64,000 nt of DNA from Armatimonadota bacterium (GCA_018268375.1 JAFDWS010000001.1:710627-774626); one strand, 5' to 3'; shown: positions 49,970 to 59,545, counted from the first letter of the stretch. The notes: generated by a model from the letters alone, not told the origin. Numbers and translations: made by a program.

Positions 49970-51283
49970 GTGGTGAAACTGAACAAGACTTTTGCGACAA
50001 CCTTTGGCCTTACGGCTGCCCTCGCATTGGGCATCATCGGCGCATCTGGATGCCAGGACAACAGCGCGGCAGGCGGCACGACCGGCACCGCCGGTACGAC
50101 CGGCGCGACGGCCGGGGGCACGACCGCTGGCACGACCGGCACTCAACCGAACGCATCTCCGAGGCCCACGCCTCAAAAGGACGGCGCAACAATCGGAGAC
50201 CCCATCAAGATTGGGCTCGTCGCGAGCCAGAACGGCGACCTCAAGCCGTGGGGTGACGACAACATCAAGGGTTCCCAGTTGGCCGTCGACGAGGTCAATG
50301 CCGCCGGTGGCATCAATGGACACCAAGTCAAGCTGCGCATCGAAGACAGCAACAGCACTCCTGAGACCGGTAAGAGCGCTGCCCAGAAGCTGATTTCCGA
50401 CGGCGTCGTCGGCCTCCTCGGTGAAGTGGCAAGCGGCATCACCCAGCAGATGGAGATCGTCGCCTTCGACGCTGGCGTACCGTTGGTGGCTATCGGCGCC
50501 ACGAGAACCGACATCGCCACGCTCGGTTCGAACTTCTTCCGCGTTTGCTACACAGACGACTTGCAGGGCCCAGTCATGGCCAAGTTCGCTTACGACTACC
50601 TTCACCTGAAGAGCATGGCGATCATGACCGACAACAAGCAGCCCTATTCGGTCGGCCTCAGCGAGTCTTTCCGCAAAGCCTTTGAAGAAATGGGCGGAAA
50701 GATCGTTGACGAACAGAAGTACCAGTCTAAAGAGACTCAGTTCAGCAGCTACATTTCCAACTTGAAGTCGAAGAACCCCGATGGAGTCTTCCTCAGCGGC
50801 TACTTCACCGAAGTCGGCCCGATCGCGAGCCAGATGCGCACAGCGGGCGTCACCGTCCCGCTCCTTGGAGGTGACGGATGGGACAGTTCAGAGCTGATCA
50901 CTTCCGGAGGCGACGCCATCGTTGGCAACTACTTCTGCAACCACTACAACAACGAGGAGACCCGGCCTGAAGTCCAGAAGTTCCTCGCCGACTGGAAAGC
51001 CAAGTACGGCGGAGTCCCCGGCACCACGATGGGCGCGCTGGGCTACGACGGCGCCAAGCTCATGATGGACGCGATCAAGCGGACGATGGATGCCAAGGGC
51101 ACGAAGTCGAAGGACCTCATCGCTGCCCTCGAAGACACGGTTGACTTCCCTGGCGTGAGCGGCAAGATCACGCTCAAGGGGCACAGCGGCAACCCGCCGA
51201 AGCGCGCGCTCGTTGTCAAGGTCACCAAGACCGGCCAGTCGTTCGTCAAGGCCTACGAACCTGACGAAGTCATGAAGAAGTAA
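49970..51283 (+). CDS. livK: Branched-chain amino-acid ABC transporter, substrate-binding lipoprotein
   Basis: A 437-residue protein starts at GTG 49970 (a second GTG at 49973 is equally open). The signal peptide ends in a lipobox (IIGASGC), followed by a 45-residue Gly/Thr/Ala-rich linker (TTGTAGTTGATAGGTTAG). The mature domain is a Leu/Ile/Val-type periplasmic binding protein (IKIGLVASQNGDLKPWGDDN, ELVNAAGGINGHQVKL-like VNAAGGINGHQVKLRIEDSN). It is anchored at the membrane and passes its ligand to LivHM. Ligand identity is not certain, and other amide-like solutes are possible. Confidence 0.93.
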   Translation: MVKLNKTFATTFGLTAALALGIIGASGCQDNSAAGGTTGTAGTTGATAGGTTAGTTGTQPNASPRPTPQKDGATIGDPIKIGLVASQNGDLKPWGDDNIKGSQLAVDEVNAAGGINGHQVKLRIEDSNSTPETGKSAAQKLISDGVVGLLGEVASGITQQMEIVAFDAGVPLVAIGATRTDIATLGSNFFRVCYTDDLQGPVMAKFAYDYLHLKSMAIMTDNKQPYSVGLSESFRKAFEEMGGKIVDEQKYQSKETQFSSYISNLKSKNPDGVFLSGYFTEVGPIASQMRTAGVTVPLLGGDGWDSSELITSGGDAIVGNYFCNHYNNEETRPEVQKFLADWKAKYGGVPGTTMGALGYDGAKLMMDAIKRTMDAKGTKSKDLIAALEDTVDFPGVSGKITLKGHSGNPPKRALVVKVTKTGQSFVKAYEPDEVMKK

Positions 51284-51299
51284 GTTGCTGGTCCATTCT

Positions 51300-52472
51300 A
51301 TGAACCTTGTGGCAGGACTCGATTTTTCGATCCTGCCACAACAATTGGTCAACGGGCTCCTTCTCGGCTCGATTTACGCGCTGATAGCCCTGGGCTATAC
51401 CATGGTCTATGGCGTGCTCCGGCTGATCAACTTTGCCCATGGCGAAGTCTTTATGCTGGGCTCTTACGCGGCCCTGTTCACTTCTTGGCTCCTCGGCTTT
51501 TCTCCGGAGGCTGTCCGCGGGGTCGACAGGCCCTCTACTTGGGTCAACCTTGTCGTGATGCTGCTGGTCAGCATGATCGTTTGCGGGCTCATCGGCGTCT
51601 TGATCGAGTTTCTCGCCTACCGCCCGATGCGAAACCAGCCCCGCATCGCCTCCTTGATCACCGCCATCGGCGTGTCGCTCTTTATTCAGTACGCTGGCGG
51701 ACTGTTCCTCCCGCAATCGCCGCCTCCTGCGATCAGCGAGCAAGTCAACCCGTACCGCAATGAAAAGGTCAGCATCGTGCTCAAGCCTGCGGGTCAAGAG
51801 ATCGTCGCCCAGGCCGCCGACGCCACGAAGAAAGCCGCCATCGCCGAAAAGGCGTATGATGACGCCCAAAAGGCAGGGGCTCCCGCCGACAAGGTCGAGC
51901 AACTTCGCAACGATGCCCAGATCGCGAGTAACGACGCATCCCGGCTCCAGACTCAAGTCTCTTCCCAGACATCCGGCTTGGTCATTCCCTATGGCCAATT
52001 GGGCATGTTGATCACGACGATGGTGCTCATGGCCGTGCTTTGGTTCGTCGTCCAGAAAACCAAGACTGGTCGCGCCATGCGCGCCGTCGCCCACGACTTT
52101 GACTCAGCCGCTCTGATGGGCGTGAACGTCGGCCGCATCATCACGATCACCTTTATGATTGGATCCGCTCTGGCCGGTGCCGGAGCGATGATGTATGCGA
52201 CCGTGTTGCGCACCCCTCTGAGTCCCTTCTTGGGCGTGCAACCGGGCGTCAAGGCTTTCGTTGCCGCCGTCCTGGGAGGCATTGGAAACATCCCCGGCGC
52301 CGTCCTCGGAGGCATCTTGATGGGCATCGTTGAGACCCTCGTCGTTTGGCTCGATGGCCTCGTGCCCGGCCTCAGCGGATACAAGGACGCCGTCGCCTTT
52401 GTCGTCTTGATCGCCGTCTTGTTGTTCCGGCCCGGTGGACTCTTGGGCTCGTCCAAGGTGGAGAAGGTTTGA
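51300..52472 (+). CDS. livH: Branched-chain amino-acid ABC permease with coiled-coil insertion
   Basis: A 390-residue permease, longer than the usual 290-310. The typical core is present: VNGLLLGSIYALIALGYTMV, VLRLINFAHGEVFMLGSYAA, GRAMRAVAHDFDSAALMGVN (the EAA-like ATPase contact), and a hydrophobic C-terminus. Residues about 160-225 (nt 51777-51974) are an extra Ala/Asp/Lys-rich segment (EIVAQAADATKKAAIAEKAY, DKVEQLRNDAQIASNDASRL) that should form a coiled coil outside the membrane. The ATG at 51300 lies 16 bases past the livK stop, and its TGA overlaps livM. Confidence 0.9.
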   Translation: MNLVAGLDFSILPQQLVNGLLLGSIYALIALGYTMVYGVLRLINFAHGEVFMLGSYAALFTSWLLGFSPEAVRGVDRPSTWVNLVVMLLVSMIVCGLIGVLIEFLAYRPMRNQPRIASLITAIGVSLFIQYAGGLFLPQSPPPAISEQVNPYRNEKVSIVLKPAGQEIVAQAADATKKAAIAEKAYDDAQKAGAPADKVEQLRNDAQIASNDASRLQTQVSSQTSGLVIPYGQLGMLITTMVLMAVLWFVVQKTKTGRAMRAVAHDFDSAALMGVNVGRIITITFMIGSALAGAGAMMYATVLRTPLSPFLGVQPGVKAFVAAVLGGIGNIPGAVLGGILMGIVETLVVWLDGLVPGLSGYKDAVAFVVLIAVLLFRPGGLLGSSKVEKV

Positions 52473-53686
52473 AGTTCTGGCTTGTCCGGCTCGCCTCCTT
52501 GCTGCTCGCAGTCGGCTTTGCGTTTGGGCTGGAGTCGGTTGTCGGCCACCAGTTCCCCTCCATCTACCGCCTGGTTGTCCTCGCCGGGCTGTACATCACG
52601 TTGTCCGTAAGCCTGAACCTGATCAACGGCATCACTGGACAGTTCTCGATCGGCCACGCAGCTTTCTACATGGTGGGGGCGTACTCTGCCGGCTTCGTGT
52701 CAAAGGCACTCTTCAGCCATCAGCCGCTTGTCCCACAGCTTTGGATGATCGTCATGGCGCTTTTTGGCGCCTGTTGCGCAGCTTTGACCGGCCTTGTTGT
52801 GGGGCTTCCGAGCCTTCGTTTGAGGGGAGACTATCTCGCGATCGTCACCCTTGGGTTTGGCGAGATCCTTCGCATCGTCACCCAGAACATCGGAGCGATC
52901 GGCGGGGCGTACGGGATGAACGTGAAGCCGTTCGGCAGCCCTCCTCAGGCGCTGTGGCTTGTCTGGCTCCTGGCCATCCTTTGCGTCGCGGTATGCCGCA
53001 ACCTCCTCAAGACCGCCCACGGATTGCCCTTTCTCTCCGTCAGGGAGGACGAGGTGGCGAGCGCTGCGATGGGCGTGAAGGTCCCTAAGACCAAGGTGAC
53101 TGCCTTTGTCGTCGGGTCGGCCTTCGCCGGCGCTGCAGGAGCATTGCTCGCCCATGCCGAGACCTTCATTTCTCCCGACACGTTCAAGATGGACGTGTCG
53201 TTCATCATTCTGACGATGGTCGTGCTCGGCGGCACTGGCTCGATCACAGGATCGGTCATTTCCGCGATCGCGCTGTTCGCTATTCCGGAATGGCTGCGAA
53301 ACCTCCAAGATCCGGTGACCAAGGATCCCATCCAGATCCCGGGCCCTGCCCTCGTCGCGTCGATCATTTCCGTGGTCATTGCCGTGGCCCTCTTTAAGGC
53401 GGTTCAGAATAGGTTTCACGGATCAAAACCTGCAAAATTCGGCTTGTACCTAGCGGCGATTGCGGCGGGGTTCGTCTGCAAGCTCGCCTTCACCCCGATC
53501 CTTGCGCAAGCACCGGGCCTCGCGGCGAAATCGTTCGAGGCCTCGGCCCTCCGCATGGTGATTTTCGCCGCCACCCTGATCATTCTTATGCTCATCCGAC
53601 CGCAAGGCATCTTTGCCCACCATGAGTTCAGCTGGAGTTGGGTGGCCAAGCTTTTCAGGCGCGCTCCGAAGGAGGCGACGGCTTGA
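52469..53686 (+). CDS. livM: Branched-chain amino-acid ABC permease
   Basis: The TTG at 52469 overlaps the livH stop by 4 bases. The 405 residues have about ten transmembrane helices. The family core is [40 protein letters not shown] and [20 protein letters not shown]. The C-terminal part is extended by about 60 residues ([20 protein letters not shown]) with a further hydrophobic pair. It pairs with LivH and LivG. Confidence 0.92.
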   Translation: MKFWLVRLASLLLAVGFAFGLESVVGHQFPSIYRLVVLAGLYITLSVSLNLINGITGQFSIGHAAFYMVGAYSAGFVSKALFSHQPLVPQLWMIVMALFGACCAALTGLVVGLPSLRLRGDYLAIVTLGFGEILRIVTQNIGAIGGAYGMNVKPFGSPPQALWLVWLLAILCVAVCRNLLKTAHGLPFLSVREDEVASAAMGVKVPKTKVTAFVVGSAFAGAAGALLAHAETFISPDTFKMDVSFIILTMVVLGGTGSITGSVISAIALFAIPEWLRNLQDPVTKDPIQIPGPALVASIISVVIAVALFKAVQNRFHGSKPAKFGLYLAAIAAGFVCKLAFTPILAQAPGLAAKSFEASALRMVIFAATLIILMLIRPQGIFAHHEFSWSWVAKLFRRAPKEATA

Positions 53687-54468
53687 GCACGACTGGAGAG
53701 AAGCCGGTCGTACTTTCCCTTGAGGGCGCGACCATCCAATTCGGCGGCCTGATCGCCGTCAACAACGCGACCTTCGAGCTCCAGCAGGGCGACCTCTTCG
53801 GGCTGATCGGTCCGAACGGCGCCGGGAAGACCACGTGCTTCAACCTGATTACCGGCGTCTACAAGCCAACGAGCGGCACCATTCGGTTTCAGGGCAAGGA
53901 GATCGGCGGCCTGACTCCTGCGAAGATCGCCCAAATGGGTATCTGCCGAACCTTCCAGAACATCCGCCTGTTCCCCGCTCTTTCGGTCGTCGAGAACGTC
54001 GTCGTCGGCGCGTTCCTTCGGCACAGGACGACCCTAGGAAGTGCGTTCGCGTACTTGCCGTCTTCAATCCGCGAGACAAGTGCCCTGAAGAAGGAAGCAA
54101 TGGACTTGCTGGAAGTCATGGATCTCGCCGATGTCGCGCAAGCGAGGTCGGCGGACCTCCCCTATGGCAAGCAGCGTCGACTCGAGATCGCCCGGGCCAT
54201 GGCCACCAGGCCCGACCTCATCCTGCTCGATGAGCCAGCTGCGGGCATGAACCCGCAGGAGAAGGAAGACTTACAGGTCACGGTCCGGCGCATCCGGGAC
54301 GATTTCCAAAAGACCGTGCTTCTTATTGAGCACGACATGCGCTTCGTCATGGGTTTGTGCGAGCGCATCTTCGTCCTCGACCATGGCGAGGAGATCGCTC
54401 AAGGGCCACCCGAAAAGATCCGCAACGATCCGAAGGTCATTGAGGCCTACCTGGGCGAAGCCGTCTGA
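53683..54468 (+). CDS. livG: Branched-chain amino-acid ABC transporter ATP-binding protein
   Basis: The 261-residue ATPase starts at TTG 53683, overlapping the livM stop, with GGAGG upstream. Walker A is [16 protein letters not shown] and Walker [14 protein letters not shown]. The signature sequence is [16 protein letters not shown], so the canonical LSGGQ is replaced by LPYGKQ, as in other LivG proteins. The H-loop is IEHDMRFVM. It powers import with LivHM. A second ATPase (LivF) normally follows, but the next gene is a serpin. Confidence 0.94.
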   Translation: MSTTGEKPVVLSLEGATIQFGGLIAVNNATFELQQGDLFGLIGPNGAGKTTCFNLITGVYKPTSGTIRFQGKEIGGLTPAKIAQMGICRTFQNIRLFPALSVVENVVVGAFLRHRTTLGSAFAYLPSSIRETSALKKEAMDLLEVMDLADVAQARSADLPYGKQRRLEIARAMATRPDLILLDEPAAGMNPQEKEDLQVTVRRIRDDFQKTVLLIEHDMRFVMGLCERIFVLDHGEEIAQGPPEKIRNDPKVIEAYLGEAV

Positions 54469-54484
54469 CTGGTAAACATCAGTC

Positions 54485-55729
54485 GTGAAAGCCGTCACCT
54501 TCATCTTCGTCGTGATGATCGTGATCGGGGCGGCTGTCCTCTGGGGCTACAAGTCGATGCTGGAGCCGCATGATCGGCCCGTCGGTCGTCGCCAGAGCAT
54601 CGGGTTCGAGCGGGCCCGGGCCGCTCTTCAGCCCGAAGACAAGCAAGCTTTCACCGCCAAGCGGGCCTTCGCTGCCAGGCTCGCAAAAGCAGCCGAGCTC
54701 GGGAAATCAGGCTCGAACGGAGCCATATCGCCGTTCGGTGCAGACATGTGCCTCGCCTTGCTGCTTAACGGAGCCCAGGGCGATTCCTTCGACTCTTGCG
54801 CCAAGGCCATGGGCCTCAACGACCCAAACATCGAACGCCTCAACGGAGCGAATTCTCGTCTGCTTGATCTCCTTGCCTCGCTGCCAGACGAACCCCTGAC
54901 TTGGGGCACCAGCATGTGGAACGTCCTTCCCGTCCGGTTCAACAAGCAATACCAAGAGGACATGGCCCGCCTCTACTCGGCTGATGTCCGTAAGCTCGGC
55001 TCGGCGCGCCAGGGCGGAACCGACATCGTCAACGACTGGGTGAACCAAGCGACCAACGGCCAGTTCAAGAGCCTGTTCACGCGCCTCGATCCCCAAGCCG
55101 TGGCGATGCTCCTTTCGACGATCGTCATCGACGTTCCATGGGGCATCGTTTCTTCGCCGACCGTGACGGGAACATTTCGTACCGCCAAAGGCACGCGCAC
55201 TGTCCCCATGATGAAGGTCAAGAGCGCGAACGTCCAGATGCTCGCGGGCAAGGACTTCACGATCGTTGGACTTCCTTCTAAGAACGGAACCCTGCGGTGC
55301 TGGTTCGTGACCGGTGCACCAGGACAGAGCGCCGATTCCTTGTTTGGCCTCCTCGATCTCAACTGGTGGGCGAAAACCCCCGAGTCCATGGAGCAAGAGG
55401 CGGTCGTGGCTTTTCCGAGATTCACCTTACGGATCCGACAAGACCTTCAGGGCCCGCTTTCTCGCCTGGGCGCCGGGCGCTTGTTCAATGGGCCAAACGA
55501 CTTCAGTCCCATGTCCCACGACATGCAGCCCTCGTATAAGGTCTCGAACGTCTTCCAGGCTCTGCAGGTCAGTTTCAAGGAGCAAAGCCCCGCACCGGCC
55601 AGCGAGGTCAAGCCGGGCGAACCTCCCATGGAGCACACCATCGACCAGCCCTTCCTCTTTGTCATTGAGGAGACGACGACGGGCACCGTCCTCTTAGTCG
55701 GAGCCGTGAACGATCCTAGCCAGCCCTAG
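54485..55729 (+). CDS. Membrane-anchored serpin family protein
   Basis: A 414-residue protein has an N-terminal membrane anchor (FIFVVMIVIGAAVLWGYK), then a serpin fold: NGAISPFGADMCLALLLNGA, FRTAKGTRTVPMMKVKSANV, WWAKTPESMEQEAVVAFPRF and the closing IDQPFLFVIEETTTGTVLLV, followed by VNDP. In the reactive-loop region (FKEQSPAPASEVKPGEPPME) the usual hinge E-x-G-T-E-A-A-A is absent, so it may not inhibit proteases by the classical mechanism. It follows livG by 16 bases and is probably in the same transcript. Bacterial serpins are uncommon. Confidence 0.85.
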   Translation: MKAVTFIFVVMIVIGAAVLWGYKSMLEPHDRPVGRRQSIGFERARAALQPEDKQAFTAKRAFAARLAKAAELGKSGSNGAISPFGADMCLALLLNGAQGDSFDSCAKAMGLNDPNIERLNGANSRLLDLLASLPDEPLTWGTSMWNVLPVRFNKQYQEDMARLYSADVRKLGSARQGGTDIVNDWVNQATNGQFKSLFTRLDPQAVAMLLSTIVIDVPWGIVSSPTVTGTFRTAKGTRTVPMMKVKSANVQMLAGKDFTIVGLPSKNGTLRCWFVTGAPGQSADSLFGLLDLNWWAKTPESMEQEAVVAFPRFTLRIRQDLQGPLSRLGAGRLFNGPNDFSPMSHDMQPSYKVSNVFQALQVSFKEQSPAPASEVKPGEPPMEHTIDQPFLFVIEETTTGTVLLVGAVNDPSQP

Positions 55730-56736
55730 AACTTGCAGACGCGCAGAGCCGCTTCGGTGATCTTGTCCGCGCTCGGCAGAACAAAGAGCTCCAATGGCTT
55801 GACCCAGGGCACCGGGGTGTCCAATCGGGTCACACGCATCGGCGGGGCGTCCAGGTACTCGAAGGCTTCCTCGGTCAGGCGGGCCAGGATCTCGCCGGCA
55901 AAGCCACAGGTCCGCGGCGCCTCGTTGACAACGACAAGCCGATTGGTCTTCTTCAACGAATGGATGATCGTTTCCTCATCGAGAGGCACCAACGAGCGGA
56001 TGTCGATGACTTCGGCCCGATATCCCTCTTGCTCAAGGTTTTCCGCAGCCTGCAAGCAGTGGTACACATTGTTGCCGTAGCTGACGATGGTGACGTCCTC
56101 ACCTTCCCGTCTGACACTGGCCTTGCCAAGAGGCACCAAAGCTGCATCGCCCGTCTCCAGTTCCTCCTCGATCTTGCGGAGGCGATAGAGCTCCTTCATC
56201 TCGTAGACGAGGACGGGGTTCGGATCGCGAAGGGCCGCCTTCAAGAGCCCCTTGGCGTCCTTCGGAGTGCTCGGGCAAACGATCTTCAAACCCGGCGAGT
56301 TGGCGAACCAAGCTTCGTTCATCTGGCTGTGATAAAGCGCGCCGCCTCCGTAACCACCGGCCGGCCCGCGGATCACCATCGGCATGCTGACTTCGCCTGC
56401 CGTTCGATAGTGGTACGTCGCCGTCATGTTGACGATCTGGTCGAAACCGGTGGAGATGAAGTCAATGAACTGCATCTCGACGAGCGCACGCTTACCATGA
56501 AGGCACATGCCACAAGCCACGCCGACGATCGCCGCCTCACTGATCGGCGCATCGATCACACGCTCCGATCCGAACTTCTCTTTGAGGCCCTCGGTGACAC
56601 CGAAAGCACCGCCGAGGAAACCGATGTCCTCGCCGATCGCGATGATGTCGTCGTGGGCCTCGAACTCCTCGAAAATCGCCTCCTTCAAAGCGGTCAGGTA
56701 GTTCTTCTTCGTGGAAACTTCCGGGGCAGCGGCCAT
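55726..56736 (-). CDS. pdhB: 2-oxoacid dehydrogenase E1 component, beta subunit
   Basis: The 336-residue protein starts MAAAPEVSTKKNYLTALKEA. Typical E1-beta segments are IAIGEDIGFLGGAFGVTEGL (with Glu contacting thiamine diphosphate), RVIDAPISEAAIVGVACGMC, SYGNNVYHCLQAAENLEQEG and DIRSLVPLDEETII. With the alpha subunit it decarboxylates pyruvate or a branched-chain oxoacid. It starts inside the alpha stop codon (TGATG overlap). No E2 or E3 gene is in the window. Convergent overlap with the serpin is 4 bases. Confidence 0.93.
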   Translation of the reverse strand: MAAAPEVSTKKNYLTALKEAIFEEFEAHDDIIAIGEDIGFLGGAFGVTEGLKEKFGSERVIDAPISEAAIVGVACGMCLHGKRALVEMQFIDFISTGFDQIVNMTATYHYRTAGEVSMPMVIRGPAGGYGGGALYHSQMNEAWFANSPGLKIVCPSTPKDAKGLLKAALRDPNPVLVYEMKELYRLRKIEEELETGDAALVPLGKASVRREGEDVTIVSYGNNVYHCLQAAENLEQEGYRAEVIDIRSLVPLDEETIIHSLKKTNRLVVVNEAPRTCGFAGEILARLTEEAFEYLDAPPMRVTRLDTPVPWVKPLELFVLPSADKITEAALRVCKF

Positions 56737-57860
56737 CAGTTGCCCTCCCGGAACACCCACATGCCGCCCTCTTCAGGTTCAGGCAGAGGGGACTTCATCG
56801 CAAATTCGATGCCTTCGTTCAAGTACTGCACGACCTCCGGCGGGAAGTCGTCGTTGGTCACCTCGGCGGCGCCCTTTCCTTCCGAGGCGTACTTCTCTGC
56901 TTCTGCCTTTGAGATGATGCCTTGCTCGACCATCATGCGCTTCATGACCGCGATGGGGTCGCGTGCGCGCCCGGCTTCGACCTCCTGGGTCGGCCGGTAC
57001 TTCGCCGCTCGGTCGTCGTCGTGGTCGCCATGACCGTAAGCGCGGAACGTCTTGCACTCAACGATGCTCGGGCCCTTTCCGGCGCGCGCCCAAGCCACCG
57101 CTTCCATGACCTTGTCGTAAACGTCGAGCACGTTCTGCCCGTCCGCCACGAGGCCGGGAATGCCGAAGCCGTCAGCGCGGCGGGCGAAATCTTCTTGCGA
57201 GTACTCCAGGTAGGTCGGCGTGCCATACGCCCACTGGTTGTTCTCGACGATGGTAACGACAGGAAGCTTGTGTACGGCCGCAAAGTTCACGGCTTCGTGG
57301 AAGACACCCTGTGCCGTGGAACCTTCTCCGTTGTATGTCAGCACAACCGCGTCGCCGCCCTCCATCCGATCCGCATAGACCACACCAGCGGCGGCAGGAA
57401 TCGTGCCTGCCAGCATCGAGGTCGAGTGGATGATGTGCTTCTCCCGGCTGCCGATGTGCGACCAGTTGTCGCGCGCGCGGCCCGGCGAGTCGACTCTGCC
57501 CCATACCTGGCAGCAGACCTGCTGGACGCTCATGCCCACCCGGTCAGGATTGCGCCATCCCGCCTTCATGTCCTTCATGAAGAACGCCGGCATGTCGCGG
57601 TGGATGGGGCTGATCCAGTCGTACGGGCGCAGCCCATAGAGCGAGCCCACGATGATCGCTTCCTGGTTGTGGCTGGAGTAAAGGGTGCCGGTCAGGCGTC
57701 CCCGCTTCTTCTCCTTGATGAGCCTGACATCGAAATACCGCGCCAACTGGAGCTGTAACAGCAACTCCTTGTAGTCATCGGGGGTCAGCTTCGAACTGTA
57801 CGGTCCGTGTTGGTAGGAAGTCGTCTTCTTCTTGCGCTGGTCGGCTTCAGTCGTGGCCAA
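56736..57860 (-). CDS. pdhA: 2-oxoacid dehydrogenase E1 component, alpha subunit
   Basis: The 374-residue protein begins at TTG 57860, with GGAGA seven bases upstream. The thiamine diphosphate motif reads YNGEGSTAQGVFHEAVNFA ... VENNQWAYG: the GEG in place of the usual GDG is also seen in branched-chain oxoacid dehydrogenases. The phosphorylation-loop-like TFRAYGHGDHDDDRAAKYRP is present. Pyruvate or branched-chain oxoacid is the substrate, and the sequence alone does not decide. It is the first gene of a two-gene operon. Confidence 0.92.
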   Translation of the reverse strand: MATTEADQRKKKTTSYQHGPYSSKLTPDDYKELLLQLQLARYFDVRLIKEKKRGRLTGTLYSSHNQEAIIVGSLYGLRPYDWISPIHRDMPAFFMKDMKAGWRNPDRVGMSVQQVCCQVWGRVDSPGRARDNWSHIGSREKHIIHSTSMLAGTIPAAAGVVYADRMEGGDAVVLTYNGEGSTAQGVFHEAVNFAAVHKLPVVTIVENNQWAYGTPTYLEYSQEDFARRADGFGIPGLVADGQNVLDVYDKVMEAVAWARAGKGPSIVECKTFRAYGHGDHDDDRAAKYRPTQEVEAGRARDPIAVMKRMMVEQGIISKAEAEKYASEGKGAAEVTNDDFPPEVVQYLNEGIEFAMKSPLPEPEEGGMWVFREGN

Positions 57861-58088
57861 GGGTCGTCTCCAAGCAGGGCTATAGGTTCAAAGGATACCG
57901 TCCCTTGAATCTAGTGTCGGTTCCATTGGCCCACAGGTGGAGGGTGGGCTCAAGATGAGATTGGGCGGCCGGCAACAACCTCAGCCTGTATTCGTTCAGC
58001 TTGCTCTCCATGAACCTTCGCGTCACCTCCGCCCGACCGCTTGGCCGGGCTCGCAACGAAGACCGACGCGGTACCGTATCCTAAGCCT

Positions 58089-58829
58089 GTGCCAAGACTT
58101 TCGTGGGTACGGTTCGCGAGGCGGATGTCGGGGCTCGTCAAGCAACCCGAGTTACCAAACATAGAGTCCCTGATCGATCGAGAGTCCGACCAACAACCGA
58201 GCCGCAACTACTTCGTGCTGTCCTGCGCGATCCCTGCTGGGATCGCTACCTTCGGTTTTGGCTCAGTCTTTGTGGCCTGGCTAGCCGGCAACACGGGACT
58301 TCCTCTTGTCTTGGGCTCCGTTCTGACGGCGGTCTTGGCTGGGGCCGCGTGGTATCTCTTCTTTCGGCTCTATAAGTCCGTCAGCGAGTCGCGACGCAGG
58401 TTGCGCGACGCCGTCTTGAAGTTTGCGCCCCGATACGCGGGCTTTGGCAATGTTGTTGCAGGCGAGCACGTGCTGACGGAGGAGTATGCGGCTCTCCTGG
58501 ATGAAGCGGCTGGGCTCTACCTCCGGCACGCCGGCACAGTGGCGGAACCCGCGACCACTAAGGCCCTGCGCGCGATAGAAGAAGCGATGGGCAAACTCAT
58601 GGAGGTCGCCGCCTCCAAGGATCGCCAGGCACAGGTCCAAGCCCTCGACTGGGCGAATCCTGTGCTGGACGAGCTTCGACTCTTGAGCCGCTCGCTCGAT
58701 GAGCACGCGCGCGCCTCAAAGGTCATGGAGCAAGATGACCCCGTGGCCGGACTTCGCCAGGTACGGGCCGAGCTCGATGGCACTTCGGAAGCCCTCCAAG
58801 AGCTGCACGACCACGTCCAAAACTCTTGA
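58089..58829 (+). CDS. Hypothetical membrane protein with coiled-coil C-terminus
   Basis: A 246-residue protein. From the GTG at 58089 it has a basic N-terminus (RLSWVRFARRMSGLV), two transmembrane helices at about 46-70 (ILSCAIPAGI-like FVLSCAIPAGIATFGFGSVF) and 75-98 (LVLGSVLTAVLAGAAWYLFF), then a long helical region with heptad-like spacing (VLDELRLLSRSLDEHARASK, LRQVRAELDGTSEALQELHD). An ATG at 58125 and a TTG at 58041 are other possible starts. No family is recognised. It lies between divergent E1 genes and a convergent HTH/coiled-coil gene. Confidence 0.62.
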   Translation: MPRLSWVRFARRMSGLVKQPELPNIESLIDRESDQQPSRNYFVLSCAIPAGIATFGFGSVFVAWLAGNTGLPLVLGSVLTAVLAGAAWYLFFRLYKSVSESRRRLRDAVLKFAPRYAGFGNVVAGEHVLTEEYAALLDEAAGLYLRHAGTVAEPATTKALRAIEEAMGKLMEVAASKDRQAQVQALDWANPVLDELRLLSRSLDEHARASKVMEQDDPVAGLRQVRAELDGTSEALQELHDHVQNS

Positions 58830-58869
58830 TGCGCCGGGGCAAGCCGCCGAACCCTGCGTTTGCTGATGG

Positions 58870-59358
58870 TCAGGTTCGGAAACGGCGCATGAAGAGCATG
58901 ATGCCGATGACGGCGAAGAGGGCCATGAACGCCGGTTCTGACGGAGGCATGTGCCCGCCTTTCTGAGCAATGACGGCTGCGATCGCCGTGGTCAGCACGA
59001 TGGCGACCAGCGAGACCTCGCGGCGCTGCCTGTTGCGGCGGCGCCTCCAGTGCCCGGTGCCGAACATGTGGCCGACGTCGGACTCCGAGAGCGCGGCCCG
59101 GCTTCGCAGTTCCTCGTGCTCGCGCTCCAATCTGTCGAGCCGCTCGCGCAACTGTTTCTCGGTGTTTGCGCCACGAATGTCCCGGAGGAGCTGCGACACC
59201 ACAGAGCGGTCAACCTGAAGGGTCTCGGCCACGTCGGAGAGGCGGGGCACTGGTTCGCCAGCCTGCTGCTCGCCGTAACGGCTAAGGATCGCGGAGACCT
59301 CCTCCGGCGTGAGCGTCTCGTCCGGCGAACCTTCCTGAGCCTGCGTCTCTTGCCTCAA
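58870..59358 (-). CDS. HTH, coiled-coil and membrane-span protein
   Basis: A 162-residue protein (TTG 59358). Residues 14-62 suggest a winged-helix or HTH unit (TPEEVSAILSRYGEQQ, VAETLQVDRSVVSQLLRDI), residues 64-90 a coiled coil (TEKQLRERLDRLEREHEELR), then a basic stretch (HWRRRRNRQRREV) and two membrane helices (VSLVAIVLTTAIAAVIA and AFMALFAVIGIMLFM). It may be a membrane-bound DNA- or partner-binding regulator. I do not recognise the family. It converges with the neighbouring membrane gene. Confidence 0.62.
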   Translation of the reverse strand: MRQETQAQEGSPDETLTPEEVSAILSRYGEQQAGEPVPRLSDVAETLQVDRSVVSQLLRDIRGANTEKQLRERLDRLEREHEELRSRAALSESDVGHMFGTGHWRRRRNRQRREVSLVAIVLTTAIAAVIAQKGGHMPPSEPAFMALFAVIGIMLFMRRFRT

Positions 59359-59545
59359 TGAATAGTCCTACCATCTATCTTACTTGTCGCGTTGCAAACG
59401 TGGCGCGAGGTGGGTTGTCGGATCGTGCCAAGAACCCGGGGGGCCGCACGAAGGTGATGGTTCGCATCGAGCCGGCCGAAGGGCGGTTCGGTTAAGACCT
59501 CGCCTCCTTAAGCGAAAAACGTGCCCAGATTCGTGTTACGTCCCC

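Noticed and set aside
59358..59495. A 45-codon plus-strand frame (MNSPTIYLTCRVANVARG...) opposite the start of the HTH/coiled-coil gene
   Set aside because: There is no ribosome site, the frame starts within the divergent start codon, and no domain can be seen. It may be chance, although its codon pattern is not poor.
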